NCBI GenBank assembly: GCA_025403435.1
Contig: CM046354.1
Location: forward strand, 35,181,533 to 35,245,532
From: Artocarpus heterophyllus
Taxonomy: Eukaryota > Streptophyta > Magnoliopsida > Rosales > Moraceae
Length of the DNA: 64,000 nt
Direction of reading: 5' to 3'
Below the pieces are notes generated by a model, which worked only from the letters and a program-made list of their open reading frames with translations, had not been told where the DNA came from and did no database searches. The position numbers and the translations under genes are program-made. Below are positions 12,165-22,616 of this stretch, piece by piece; position 1 is the stretch's first letter; each line of letters begins with the position of its first letter.

Positions 12165-12254
12165 TCTCTCACTTTTGAAAATAAAATTTGGACTATAAGT
12201 GGTATTTCATTGTCGTACCTATGTGTGCATAATTCCCAAGGTTCATAACCTTGA

Positions 12255-12266
12255 GCTCTGATACCA
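12255..12266 (-). other. G1 primer-binding site (initiator tRNA-Met)
   Basis: The minus strand reads TGGTATCAGAGC, three bases past the 5' LTR end. It is identical to the site in G4 at 53079-53090. Confidence 0.85.
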
Positions 12267-12269
12267 TTC

Positions 12270-14576
12270 TGTCATGCCCCGCAGTACGGGTAGTGACATG
12301 GTGGGTTAATTAAGTTGATTAAGTAGAGATTTAGTTAAAACATGAGTTTTAGAATCTAAATTAATCATGAAAATGTGGACATTTAAAACCTTTTTAAAGC
12401 AAGCACTTATATTAATTAAACAGATAGAAATATCAAAGTGAACATTAAGGAAGTAATAAAGAAATGAGAAGAAACGAGAATAGGTCCCACTGACCCACAT
12501 CTTGTGCACACACATGGTACTGACAATATTATATTACAACCACAGTCCAAATAAAAGGAAAGGAGTTAAAATATTACATGCCTTGATTTTCACAATTTAA
12601 ATAACCTACTGGTTTCTTCTAATGCTCCTGTGCCCTGTCTGTGGATTCTTCTCCGATCCTAAGCTGATATCTACCTAGAACGGGGGGAAAGTTTTAAAAC
12701 AAATAAAATGTGAACGAAAGGCTCAGGAGGACTATATTTTTAGAAACATTTAATTTCAAGGAAAATTTCATTATTTAAGAAATTATTCAGAAAATAGACT
12801 TAATCAAATGAAAAATTATTCAGAAAATAGACTTAATCAAATGAATAAATAAAATCAATTAAAATTATTCTTACCAAAATCATTTATTAGTCGACCAGGA
12901 GGAATATCATTTTCTTTTCCCTGGGCAAACCATATATGAATCACCACCGTAGTGGCCAGCTGAGTTTCAGGACCTGCCGCCAAGGTCGTACGCTACACGA
13001 CCCGATCTCTGATATGGCGTCATGCCCTTATATATACATATATATTTCTATAATTAAATAAAATCCATTTTTACCAAGTATATTCATTTACATTCATTCT
13101 GAGGTTTATTATGAAATCCATCTCAATCTATTGTTTATGAAAACAGTCAATAAAACCCATTTTTAGTCATTTATTGAAAATATTTGATAAAATCATTTTT
13201 GAGGCCAACTCCTTTAAAAACCAGGTTACCAAGGAAATAGGTAGAAGTCTTACCTTAATACTCGTATTGGTGTTCCACACCGAATTTCTGGTCTGCTATA
13301 CGTTAGCTCTGCAGACCCACGAACAACCTTAAGTGTACAATAACAAAATCTATCAGTATCTGTATCTAGCTTAAGACATTCTATATTGCTAAATCATTTC
13401 ATGGTGTCCTAGTGTGCCATTTGTATTTACAAAATCATTTTATAAGGTTAAAATCTCAATCGGCGTTCAAAACAGTAAAAACTGATGAAAAATCACAAAA
13501 TTCTACCATGCCCGATTGGCCTGCCAGTCACCCTGGTTCGGCCGGCCGAACTGCACCAGAAAACCAAGTCCGGTCGGTCGAAATTTTCCAGGTTTGGCCT
13601 GCCGAACCCATGAATCCAGCCTATCGAACACAATGTTCAGCCTACCAAACTGGAAAATTCCAGAAATTTCCAGGCATAGGTTCTCAGTCTCCCGAGCCCA
13701 AATCTCTGAACCCATGAATTCGGCCAGCCGAACTGGAAAATTTCAAAAATTTCCAGGCACAGGTTCTCAGCCTCTTGAGCCCAAATCTCAAATTTCAACC
13801 TACTTTTCTCAAATCCCAGGCATAAATAATGATAATAGTTGATAGAAAAACATAGTAGATTACTTTTTAATGCATTAAAACACGATTAACACAAAAATCT
13901 TGAAAAATCTCAAAAATGGAGAAAAAGAGAGAAAAATAAAAAACTTAATTTATATATGTTTTTTATCAAACTAAGCTTAGATTCTAGTTATTTTAAGTTT
14001 CTCTAACTCAGATCAATGGTTTTCTAAGCCTAGAAAAGCTTAAATTCCAAAATACAAGAAAAATTGAAAAATTGAAAAAGTTTTGAAATTCGAAAACTAA
14101 CATTGAATTTAAGTTTAGAATCGTGTTTTTGGTTGCTCAATCACGCTCCTGAGCCTCCAATCTACTAATCCAAAGCTTGGGCTTGATATTTTGGTTCAAA
14201 AATATGAGAGGGAAATGAGAGAGAATGAGAGGCAGAGTGAGAGAGAGACGCACGGGAGAGAGAGAGAGAGAGAGAGTTGAGAATGAGTGAGGAAAGGAGA
14301 GAGGAAGAGAGGTAAATAGAGGGAAGGGAAAGCAAACTAGGAAGAAGAAACATGTCCCACACAGTTTTTCCTAAGTGGGACTTGTTGGTCATTTGACAAA
14401 TTATTTTCTTTCAAATATTTAAAATACAAATAAAAATAACCCAAAATGATTTAAAAAAATCTATTTGATTAGGAAAAATAATTACAAAACTCTTAGATTA
14501 AAATTAAACCGCAATTTGGCACACTATTACAGTATTTTACTTACTAATGACATTCAATTAATTTTTGGGCGTTACA
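12270..14576 (-). repeat. G1 5' LTR (2,307 bp)
   Basis: The plus-strand ends are TGTCATGCCCCGCAGTACGGG at 12270 and GGGCGTTACA at 14576. It matches the G4 LTRs throughout, including the segment with GTGGCC near 12955 and the long GA-rich tract at 14205-14330. On the minus strand that tract is CT-rich, as near plant initiation sites. The 21-bp array is at 13513-13732. There is no gene inside. Confidence 0.88.
13513..13732 (-). repeat. 21-bp array in G1 LTR (diverged)
   Basis: Repeated TTCGGCCTGCCGAA-like units with changes such as TTCGGCCGGCCGAA, GTTTGGCCTGCCGAACC, TTCAGCCTACCAAAC and TTCGGCCAGCCGAAC. The spacing is near 21-25 bp in the first half and looser later. The unit type is the one found in the copia LTRs. 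Confidence 0.7.
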
Positions 14577-14662
14577 TGGCATAAGAGAATACATGCAATC
14601 ATCTCAAAAACAATGTCTATTAATATATAGAAGAAAAAATCACTAGTATATCTGGCTGAAGT

Positions 14663-15842
14663 TTAAAAAAAAAAAAAGAAGCTATGTACACATATACATA
14701 CGACATTAACCACATAAATAGGAGCAAAGCCAATTAACATTTCGGGCAAAAAAATTAGACCCACAACATTATGGGGAAGACGGACATGCACAGATAGAAG
14801 TCTAGTTTTCGTGTGTGGGAGGATCCAAAGGTGTAGGAAACATAAGCCTGTGGGAAAACCACTATACATCAACATCTGCCTATCTTCATCATGTAGCCTC
14901 TTCCCTGAATTTGTCACTGTTATTGCACTTTCTGCTGTTCTCTTCATTCCCAACTCATTTTCATCTATGAAATCAATCATTATCCTTGGGTTTTGAATCG
15001 CCTGCCGGACCAAGACAAATTTCTCGATAGCTTTCTTTCCCTCAAATCTTCGAGGCAACAATGGTTCTAATTATGGCTCCTTATTCTTTTCCTATATGGG
15101 TATTTTCCATTGCTCCTACTTTTCTGGCTCTCAAAGCTTTTCATTTTCACCCTCTGTGTTTACATCTCCTTGCTCCGAAGATAGTTCTTGCTGACTCTTT
15201 TGTGATTTCAACTTGCCTTTTGCCTTGTGAGGATTAGCCAAAGCTACAATCCTCTCCTCTTCACCAATATCCTTCTTTCCTTTTGCAAGAGTTTCCTCCT
15301 GCACACCATTTTGTCCTTTCAGCTCAACACATCTCTCCGATGCCTCGGGGTACAAACGACCTATCTTCTCTTACTTCTGTTTTTCATCTTTTCCGCAGTG
15401 TTGTAAGTGACTGAAGAATCCTTCCCTGCCTTTTCACCTTTTCTGAAGGGGCAGTTTTTTGGGACATTTTTATTGATGGAATGTTGAAAATAAAACTGAA
15501 TAACCTTTAGAATGGTTCAGTAATTAAACACACACACACACACACACACACGCACGCACACACAAAAGAACAAAATAATAATAATAATAATAAAAATAAA
15601 ATGACACAAAACAGGGAGAGAAATTTGAGTAGTTACAAGTAGAGTTCATTGGTAGACATACGAGGATCACAACTATAATGCCAGCTCGTTCCCTCTTCTG
15701 CATTCGTTTCTGTTTGGGGCTGGAGATCTTCATAAATAGGAATGTTGGCTTCCCTTACCTTTGACTTATTAGCCACTCCAGTGGGGAAATCCTGATGTTC
15801 TCTTTCTTTCTGGCTACTTTCTTTTTCCTTTTCCTTCTCCAA
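14663..15842 (-). pseudogene. Unrecognised multi-segment coding relic
   Basis: Three minus-strand segments look protein-like. 15633-15842 is lysine/glutamate-rich, then VREANIPIYEDLQPQTETN. 15131-15355 is charged (SERCVELKGQ..., KSQKSQQELSSEQGD). 14663-15061 contains RRFEGKKAIEKFVLVRQAIQ and IMIDFIDENELGMKRTAES. They are separated by stops. The first segment contains CCTC|GTATGT near its end, a good plant splice donor, so some gaps could be introns. I do not recognise the family. It could be a decayed gene or a gene fragment. The last 30 residues of the 3'-most segment are cysteine/valine/phenylalanine-rich and probably not coding. Confidence 0.35.
15529..15596. repeat. CA microsatellite followed by AAT microsatellite
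   Basis: (AC)n from about 15529 to 15564 with two CG interruptions, then (AAT)n at about 15575-15596. If the neighbouring relic is spliced, both would fall in an intron. Confidence 0.9.
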
Positions 15843-15855
15843 ACTGCTTTCAGGT

Positions 15856-15945
15856 TTTTTTGTTTTTTGTTTTTGTTTTTGCTTTTGTGTTTGTTTTTTG
15901 TTTTTTTTTTTGTTGTGTTTTGTTTTGTTTCATTTTTTTTTATTT
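15856..15945. repeat. T-rich tract with regular G interruptions
   Basis: About 90 bp of T runs broken by single G bases (TTTTTGTTTTTG pattern). On the minus strand it codes only lysine/asparagine/glutamine runs, so open frames across it are spurious. Confidence 0.85.
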
Positions 15946-16182
15946 GTTCTTTGCTTGTATTCCAGTTGTGGCAAGAAACCAAGAACATTCCTTTCTATTT
16001 GGATGATTCAACTTGACGGGTTAATTCATGTTGGCAAGCAAGCGTTTGGCACTGAGTATCGACTACAGAGATCATGAGTAGGATGAAGAACAATAGAAAC
16101 AAAAGCAAAAAAGTAAAAAATAAAAAAATTACAAAACCACACGAGTAAATTAGTTATATGTTTTCTTCTAAGTTTTGCAAGT

Positions 16183-16183
16183 A

Positions 16184-16215
<32 letters not shown>

Positions 16216-16226
16216 TAATAATAAAT
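16183..16226. repeat. AAT trinucleotide microsatellite
   Basis: About fourteen tandem AAT units with one AAA interruption. Confidence 0.9.
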
Positions 16227-16305
16227 GACATTTAAAAATATCAGCTATCAAATTTCGCTTATCAGAGTGTTTATTTATCGTCTGAAGTTTCATTCAACAC
16301 ATTGT

Positions 16306-18062
16306 TGTTGATGCTAAAATTGGTACCCTATAAGCAATAGCAATGTACATATTATTAATAAATAAATAAAATGACATTTATAAATTATTTTGATTGCTTA
16401 TATGTATTATAAATATTTTAATAAACATCAAAAAAAATTTATGATTATTTATGTGATTATAAATTAAGCATATAAATGTTATATGCTTAGGAATAAAATT
16501 TATAGATAATAACATAAATAGTCCGTAATAATTAATTAAAGTTTGGGATCTTTAATTAAATATTACAAATACGTCCAATCTCATTTAGAATGAAATAGTA
16601 TTATCCATGCTATAAATATAGAGATATTAGATTAGAGGTACTTATATAATAAGATTATATAGGACTGGACCAGATAAATTATGAATATCTAATAATCATC
16701 CATTACAAATAGAGTATTTAAATTTATCACTATGATGATCATATATATAATAGTCTTAATCCTGAGTATTTATCAGACTCTTATTTACGAAACATTATGT
16801 TTTTTGACTTGTATGGTAAGATTTGTCTAAATACAAATCATAACTTAGCATCTTAGAAATATAATAGAATAAATGGCTGGAAATAATATTATATAAATAC
16901 AGAATCTATTCCTTTCTTATAGAAGTTAGAAAAATAGTTCTCTTGAATGATGATCCGAGGTTTGAACAGTAGAGCGCTCGTTCATAATAAAATTATAAAT
17001 TAACTGTTTATTAGAGAATTATTAGAATTTAAGAACAAAGATATAATAAGAGAGGTAAATGGAAATTGAACTTAGCTATTATTATAAACTATTTATGGAT
17101 GACTGACTTATATGTAATGATTATACCAATAAACTACTCGTTAATTTTTTTGAGTAATTTTTACTGTAATCTCAAGAGTTAGTGGAGTAACACTGAAACT
17201 AATAAATTTGGCACATTAATTAAAGAGTTTAATTAAGTGTCAAATTTATTGAAGCTTAAGTTATAGGTCCATAGGTTTCCAATACCACCTCTATAACACT
17301 GTATGGATTCAATGCATAAGAATGAATTATACATATTAAATTTGGAATTTTTGAATTCTGAATTAATTATTTCACACTTGAGATATTAATGTAACACAAA
17401 AAAATGTTCTCTATGACACATAATATAATGTAATAAATGTTGTCATATTTGACTGAGTATTAGTTAATTAATTAATTAATTATATTTAATTAATGAGATT
17501 AATTAAATAAGTTTTAAATTAATTGATTGATAATATTTGAATAATGAGATTATTTAAATATAATTTTAATTTTGTGTATGAGACACATGTATGGTGGGAT
17601 CACATTTTGTCTTTTCTAATATAGATATAAAATTAAATAATTAATTAGTTAATTTAAAATAGATTCTTAAATAAATGTGATTTATTTTTGAATTTAAAAA
17701 TTATGTGTATGTAAATAAAAACATGGATTAGATTTAGTTATTTAAATCTTATATATATATATATTATATACATTTATATATACATGTTTATAATCAGTAC
17801 GTGTTTTAATTTTGAACTTCTACATATATATATATATATATAATATTTACACATTATACTAACGTGTTTTTCTTTTAAAAAGTTTTCAATAAAAGAAGAA
17901 AAGAAAAGAAACATGGAGTACGTCCATTCCCCACATATCTGATAGTGTGGGTATGCAATTCACCCACTAAAGAGTTTAGTAGGTAGTTTTTTCAAATTTA
18001 AAATAAATTAAAATTAATTAAATAAATAACTAACTGCTCAGATATCAAAAGATAGAGATAAC
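16306..18062 (+). repeat. CB 5' LTR, first part (AT-rich)
   Basis: AT-rich sequence without a gene. It contains TA-rich runs (17745-17770, 17823-17842). The final ATAAC (18058-18062) is one copy of the C2 target duplication. The exact start is uncertain by tens of bases. Confidence 0.5.
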
Positions 18063-19489
18063 TGTTAGACATGTATGCCCTAAGGAGTAAAAATGTAATA
18101 TGTTTTTGGAGACATTTTTATCAATAAAGAATTTATTCATTTATATATATATATACCAAATCATGTCATCTTTATGTTCATGTTTGTTAAATGTATGATA
18201 AGCAAACAGAAGTCTGAGACTGTCAGTCTAAACCTTAAGAATTGGGCATATGATGGACTGATTATGCGGAAGACACGATTCTTAAGGTGACCGTCTGAAA
18301 CATATGATCCGCAATCAAGGGAATAAAGTTGGGCACTTTATTCATGTAAAGATTGTTATGTTGTCTATATCCCCTTTGGAAGATGGTTTGTCTTGGCCAT
18401 GGGAGTTGGACTCCGTAATTAGAAACATTGGCGCTTTGTCATAGGTGACAATGTGTTGGATCGGGACATAAAGTGAATTGATTTGGATTAATAATTCTGT
18501 CTTGGCAAATCAATTCACTTTAGACAATCACTTGTATTGTATCTTAAACCTGAGATGAATAGTGGGCCCGTTGTCTCAACTTATGTCTTTTGATGTACCA
18601 ATGGGTGACTCCCACATCTCTATAGTGGTATGCATGCCGGTACGTTGGAGGCATGACTCTTGATAGCGTAGACTTGTTATTCATAGATATGGAATCCATA
18701 GCTCCTCTTTAGGAGTAATGATATCCTGTAATTGGAAAAATTGGAGCGCTCAACCATTTGGATACATAGGTGTAACCGAATGGTATACTATCTTTGGATG
18801 GTAAGTTTTCTAATGGTGAGACAATAGAACGTAAGATAAAAATAATTGGGAAGGTAAGACAGAACTTGTCCTTAAGCCGATTATGGATTATCATATGGGG
18901 ATACGATACACTTTGATATGTCATGGAGACTTAGCTACACGAGCTTCGTAATTCTATAAAGTTTGAGAGTGCAGCTCCAAGCTTTTAGTGGAGTAGCGTT
19001 GGAGTTGATAATTGTGAAATGTATATTTAGGATATTGGGTTTCATAATTATCATGAGCTGGAACTTTATAGGTCCATTTTGGTCCCCTTTGCTAGCTCAC
19101 AAAATCCTATAACGACACGGCATGCTTTTCCAATAATTGGTGACTTATGTCGAATTTATCGGATTGGTTTAAAATTTGTAAGAATCAAATAATTCATGTC
19201 TGTTTATTGGTTGAATTAATTTTGTAATAAAATTAATTTAAGATAAACTTGTTGAATTATTAGATCAGATAATTCTTGTCTGTTTATCGGTTGATTTAAT
19301 TTTGGATAAATTAGATCAAGATAACTTGTAGAATTATTGTGAATTGATTTATTTTCTTAGAGATTATCTTGATAAAGTTTGTTTTGATCAGATATCTTCT
19401 CTATTGGGTTATTCGAATCAAAACTAAGACTTTATCCTTTAGAATCTCGGGTGGAAAATAAAAGATTCGCGGAGATTTTTTCTCGGGAG

Positions 19490-19569
19490 TTCGGCCTGCC
19501 GAATGACGTGGTCGGCCTGCTAAACTGGCCTGTTCGGCCTGTCGATCAGAATGTTCGGCCTGCTGATCA
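19490..19569 (+). repeat. 21-bp array in C2 U3 (5' LTR)
   Basis: TCGGCCTG units start at 19491, 19512, 19534 and 19555, giving spacings of 21, 22 and 21 bp. A degenerate half-unit lies at 19525. The first spacer reads ATGACGTGG, containing TGACG and ACGT cores recognised by plant bZIP factors. The array ends about 120 bp before the TATA box. Confidence 0.88.
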
Positions 19570-19685
19570 GCGGGAGATAAGATTACGCGTTTTCACACAG
19601 ATCTTATCAGATATTGATCCGAACTTGATTCTGTTTCGAGTTTTTGAGACCTAATCTGATAAGGACTGACCCCAGGACCAATGGC

Positions 19686-19693
19686 CATAAATA
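19686..19693 (+). promoter_or_regulatory. C2 5' LTR TATA box
   Basis: CATAAATA, preceded by CCAATGG at about 19678. The 3' LTR has CTATAAAAAG at 27293-27302, and C6 has the same at 63315-63324. Confidence 0.6.
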
Positions 19694-20081
19694 GGAAGTG
19701 AGTCTCATGATTTACAGAGATCAATTGAGAGATTAAGAGTGATACTCTTCGAGTGAGCATCTGAAAACTCCCTGAGAGCTATTGTTCACAAATCACGAAC
19801 ACTAGCTTTGGGTTCTCTCTCTTGGTTGGAAGGAGAGTCACCGGTGGAAGAGCTGTACGTGTGAGCCCACACTCACTTCGGTTGTGGATAGAGAATAGCA
19901 AAGAAGACTAGTTGGTTGAGGCTCTTCTGAAACGTTACTTCTCTACACAGGTTGCGAAGGTTCTTCACACAAAGGTTAGTAAGATCTGTCTAATTTATAC
20001 ATATAACATGTCAAACTTGTGTTTTGAAAATTACTCTGATGAAAATTTTTAAAATTCTGCTGTGCACCGTGTTTCCAACAA

Positions 20082-20094
20082 TTGGTATCAAAGC
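20082..20094 (+). other. C2 primer-binding site (initiator tRNA-Met)
   Basis: TTGGTATCAAAGC, one mismatch from the usual TTGGTATCAGAGC, just after the LTR end. Confidence 0.85.
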
Positions 20095-21698
20095 CATGGT
20101 TTTTACATAAATTTACAAGTTTGTGATCATGTTATATGCATAAATTTTGTGATCTTTATCTCTCCTATGCTTGAATTGAATTTTATAGAGAGATGACACT
20201 CTAGGTTTCTATGTAATATGAATGTTGTCATGGATTATGTGGTAAATGTTTATTAATTAATTATGGTTGATTAAATCGTTGTTAAATTATTTATTAATTA
20301 ATTAATACCGGTTATGGTTCCTTAGAGGTTAGAATATGTATCTAGGTTTTTCATGTAATTAGATGGCGGACTATCATCTCCGTCTAAGAATTGTTATTCG
20401 TAAGAATTTTTATAATTAAATAATTATTTAGAGAAGACGGATCTAGAAGAATGATGATGGCGCCCCCAGGTATTTCCTGAGTCTCTAATTTTATGTTTTC
20501 GAATTGTTGAAAATAAAATTGATAAATTGCATTAAAGTTGTATTTTTTGTAATATTTTTCCTGCTTGGTCGGCATGCCGGACGTCACAGTTCGGTAGGCC
20601 AAAGGTCACAGATCGGCAGGCCGGACGTATGGTCCAGTAGGCCGACAGTGGGGCAGAAATTTGGGAGCTCTGCTGGCAGGCCGAACCTTCATGATCGACA
20701 GGCCGATCACCCTGATTGGCCTGCCGACCAAGAGCTGCCAAATGTCCAGAAAAAGGTGCAATTTTTTGGGTGCAGTTTTAATTTTATTTTTGGGACGATT
20801 CTAAGAAACATTAAATTTGGATATGACCAGAAATATGAAGTATTCGATTCATACGGGATTGAAAACTTGAAGATGGATATTACATGAAGAAGGATACAGC
20901 TTGAGGATTCAAGGATGAAGAGTCGATAAATGTCTCGATTATTCTCTTGTAATCTTAGATTTTTCTATTCTCTAGGGTGGAACCATAATATGACGGTTAT
21001 TATTATTTTGCTTGTAGCTTTGCTTGATTGCTTTGCTTGTCTGCATTATAATATGATTTACCATGTATATTGATAACATGTCATATAGGATAGGGAGTGC
21101 CGCTCATATTAAAATTGTTCATGCATAATTTTAAAATAAAACCTTGACTTCAAAAGATTGAGTGGGAGAAGGTTTTCAAAGAGAGGGCCTAAGGCCTCCA
21201 TCGTTGGTCCATAGGAAGAACATGGTGGTCCCGACCCCTAGGAAGGGATTTCTATCATGTACCAGTTTGGATCTCTGAAAGGATAAGGTATTTTAGTATG
21301 ATTTATGGTTGCACACTCCTAGGTGGTGATTATAAATCATGGATAAAATATTGAAACGATGGTTATACACTCACGTTAATTTTATTATTAACCTCCCCTA
21401 GGAGCTCTGTTAATAAAATTAATGGCCAAAGAAACGATTATTAGTATATGCTGGATCATACGGGCCCTGGATGGCATATATTAATCAGGAGGGGATCCGT
21501 GTTCCTAATTGAATTTGACATGACTCCCCTAGGAGCTTGTTGAATTCTGAGTTGGGAATTATTGTTGTAAGGTTGTGATATTTTCAAGGTTTTGACACAT
21601 AAACATATTTGTATGATTTTACATGATTGTATTATCTTACTAAATTATTATATATGTTTGCTTATATTTGGCATATGATTCTTTATTGTAGATTGAAA
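20095..21698 (+). other. C2 leader with 21-bp array and four CCTAGG hairpins
   Basis: A 1.6-kb untranslated leader. Array of TCGGCAGGCCGA-like units at 20568-20729 (starts 20569, 20591, 20613, 20633 and so on, then 20695 and 20716). Four inverted repeats with CCTAGG near the apex occur at 21220-21260, 21298-21340, 21375-21422 and 21511-21547. Position between primer-binding site and gag is where LTR elements keep packaging and dimerisation signals. No coding frame of note is present. Confidence 0.75.
21220..21547 (+). other. Four-hairpin CCTAGG cluster in C2 leader
   Basis: H1 21220-21260: arms ACATGGTGG / CTATCATGT with two G-U pairs, plus an inner TCCC/GGGA stem. H2 21298-21340: arms ATGATTTAT / ATAAATCAT, perfect. 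H3 21375-21422: arms built on TTAATTTTATTATTAAC / GTTAATAAAATTAA with a 3-nt bulge. H4 21511-21547: GAATTTGACA / TGTTGAATTC with two G-U pairs. CCTAGG occurs at 21237, 21318, 21397 and 21528. Equivalent sites occur in C1, C3, C4 and C5. Confidence 0.65.
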
Positions 21699-22616
21699 AT
21701 GTCAAAAAACGCTTTATCTTCGATACTTGACAAAAACCAATTAACCGGTGAGAATTCTAATGATTGGAAACGGAATCTGGACATCGTCCTATCCTTTGAG
21801 AAACTGAAATATGTGCTGACAACCCCTTGTCCTCCCGAGCCTATGGGAGACTCAAGTAATGAGCAATTCCAAGCGTACGATCATTGGAAAGATGCTAATG
21901 GTCAGGCCCGCTGCTATGTTATGGCTAGCATGAACAACGTGATGCAGGCTCAACATCAAGATTATGAGACTGCGAAGCAGATCATGGATAATCTTGAGGA
22001 TATGTTCGGAGGCCAGGCCATAACGAAGCGGCAAGGGGCGCTTTGGAAACTCTTAAACTGTAGACAGAGACTGGGGACATCTGTAAAGGAGCACATGATG
22101 TTGGTCATGGGTTACCTCACTGAGGCTCAAACCAATGGAGCTGACATCGATGTTGAAACTCAGATGACCATGGTCTTTGAGACTCTGTCTAAGGAATTTA
22201 TTTTGTTTAGAGCTACTTTTAATTTAAGTAATAGACGGGATATGACCTTGATAGAACTGATGAAACAGTTACAGGAGTTCAAACTGCTGATCAGGGAGTC
22301 TCCTGCTGGTGGTGAGGCCAACATGGTAGCTGCTTTTGGTTCCAATCCTAACTCAGGGAATGGAAAGAAGCAACGAGCCAAGAACGGGAAGTCTTCTATT
22401 CCTGCTGCTACCAAGAGCAAGAAGAAGAAGAACCCAAAGAAGCTTAAGTGCTTCTTCTGTGGTAAGGTCGGGCATATAAAGAAGCATTGCAAGGACTTCC
22501 TTTGCAAGGGAGGTCGGTGTGATCTTCTATATTTAGAAACGTGTTTGGTTGAGGAATCCAGTGACATCTGGGTCATAGATTCCGGTAAAACGAATCATGT
22601 TTGTGTTTCTCTGTAG
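21699..22616 (+). pseudogene. gag: C2 Gag and protease N-terminus, ended by a nonsense change
   Basis: Starts at ATG 21699 (MSKNALSS); the upstream open frame from 21627 is ignored because the start aligns with its relatives. Gag has a CCHC zinc knuckle at about 251-264 after a lysine-rich stretch. The protease motif reads DSGKTNH at about 294, where C1 has DSGATNH; the lysine in place of alanine next to the active site is likely damaging. The frame stops at TAG 22614-22616, where C1 has CAG. Confidence 0.9.

Larger units (their letters stand above)
8999..14576 (-). mobile_element. G1: Ty3/gypsy retrotransposon, 3' part displaced by C1
   Basis: On the minus strand this is a 5' LTR (12270-14576), primer-binding site, gag, protease, RT and RNase H. 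The frame breaks off at the RNase H-integrase boundary, where the C1 LTR begins (8998/8999). The order protease-RT-RNase H and the similarity to G4 place it in the same gypsy chromovirus family. The missing integrase, chromodomain and 3' LTR should lie left of the window beyond C0/C1. The right-flank target duplication would be TGGCA at 14577-14581, unconfirmed. Confidence 0.88.
14577..16305. other. Island without recognisable transposon: coding relic and microsatellites
   Basis: This lies between the G1 LTR end and the presumed CB LTR start. It contains a broken minus-strand coding relic (14663-15842), CA and AAT repeats and a T-rich tract. I find no LTR ends or retrotransposon motifs in it, so it may be the only stretch of host sequence in the window. 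Confidence 0.5.
18063..20080 (+). repeat. C2 5' LTR (2,018 bp)
   Basis: Starts TGTTAGACATG and ends GTTTCCAACA. U3 includes the 21-bp array (19490-19569) and a TATA box (19686-19693). R-U5 is roughly the last 370 bp. The antisense open frame at 18709-18924 is a U3 shadow shared with other family members. Confidence 0.95.

Noticed and set aside
15856..15945. LINE or retrogene poly(A) tail
   Set aside because: The tract is interrupted by regular G bases, and no LINE coding or target duplication is visible beside it.
15755..16016. Lysine- or phenylalanine-rich frames across the T-rich tract
   Set aside because: Low-complexity translation of a homopolymer-like run.
19490..19569. CRISPR-like regular repeats with spacers
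   Set aside because: Units are 12 bp, near-palindromic and degenerate with 9-bp spacers, in plant LTRs, with no cas genes. This is not a CRISPR array.
20082..20094. Possible tRNA fragment
   Set aside because: It is only the primer-binding site complementary to the tRNA-Met 3' end; no tRNA gene structure is present.
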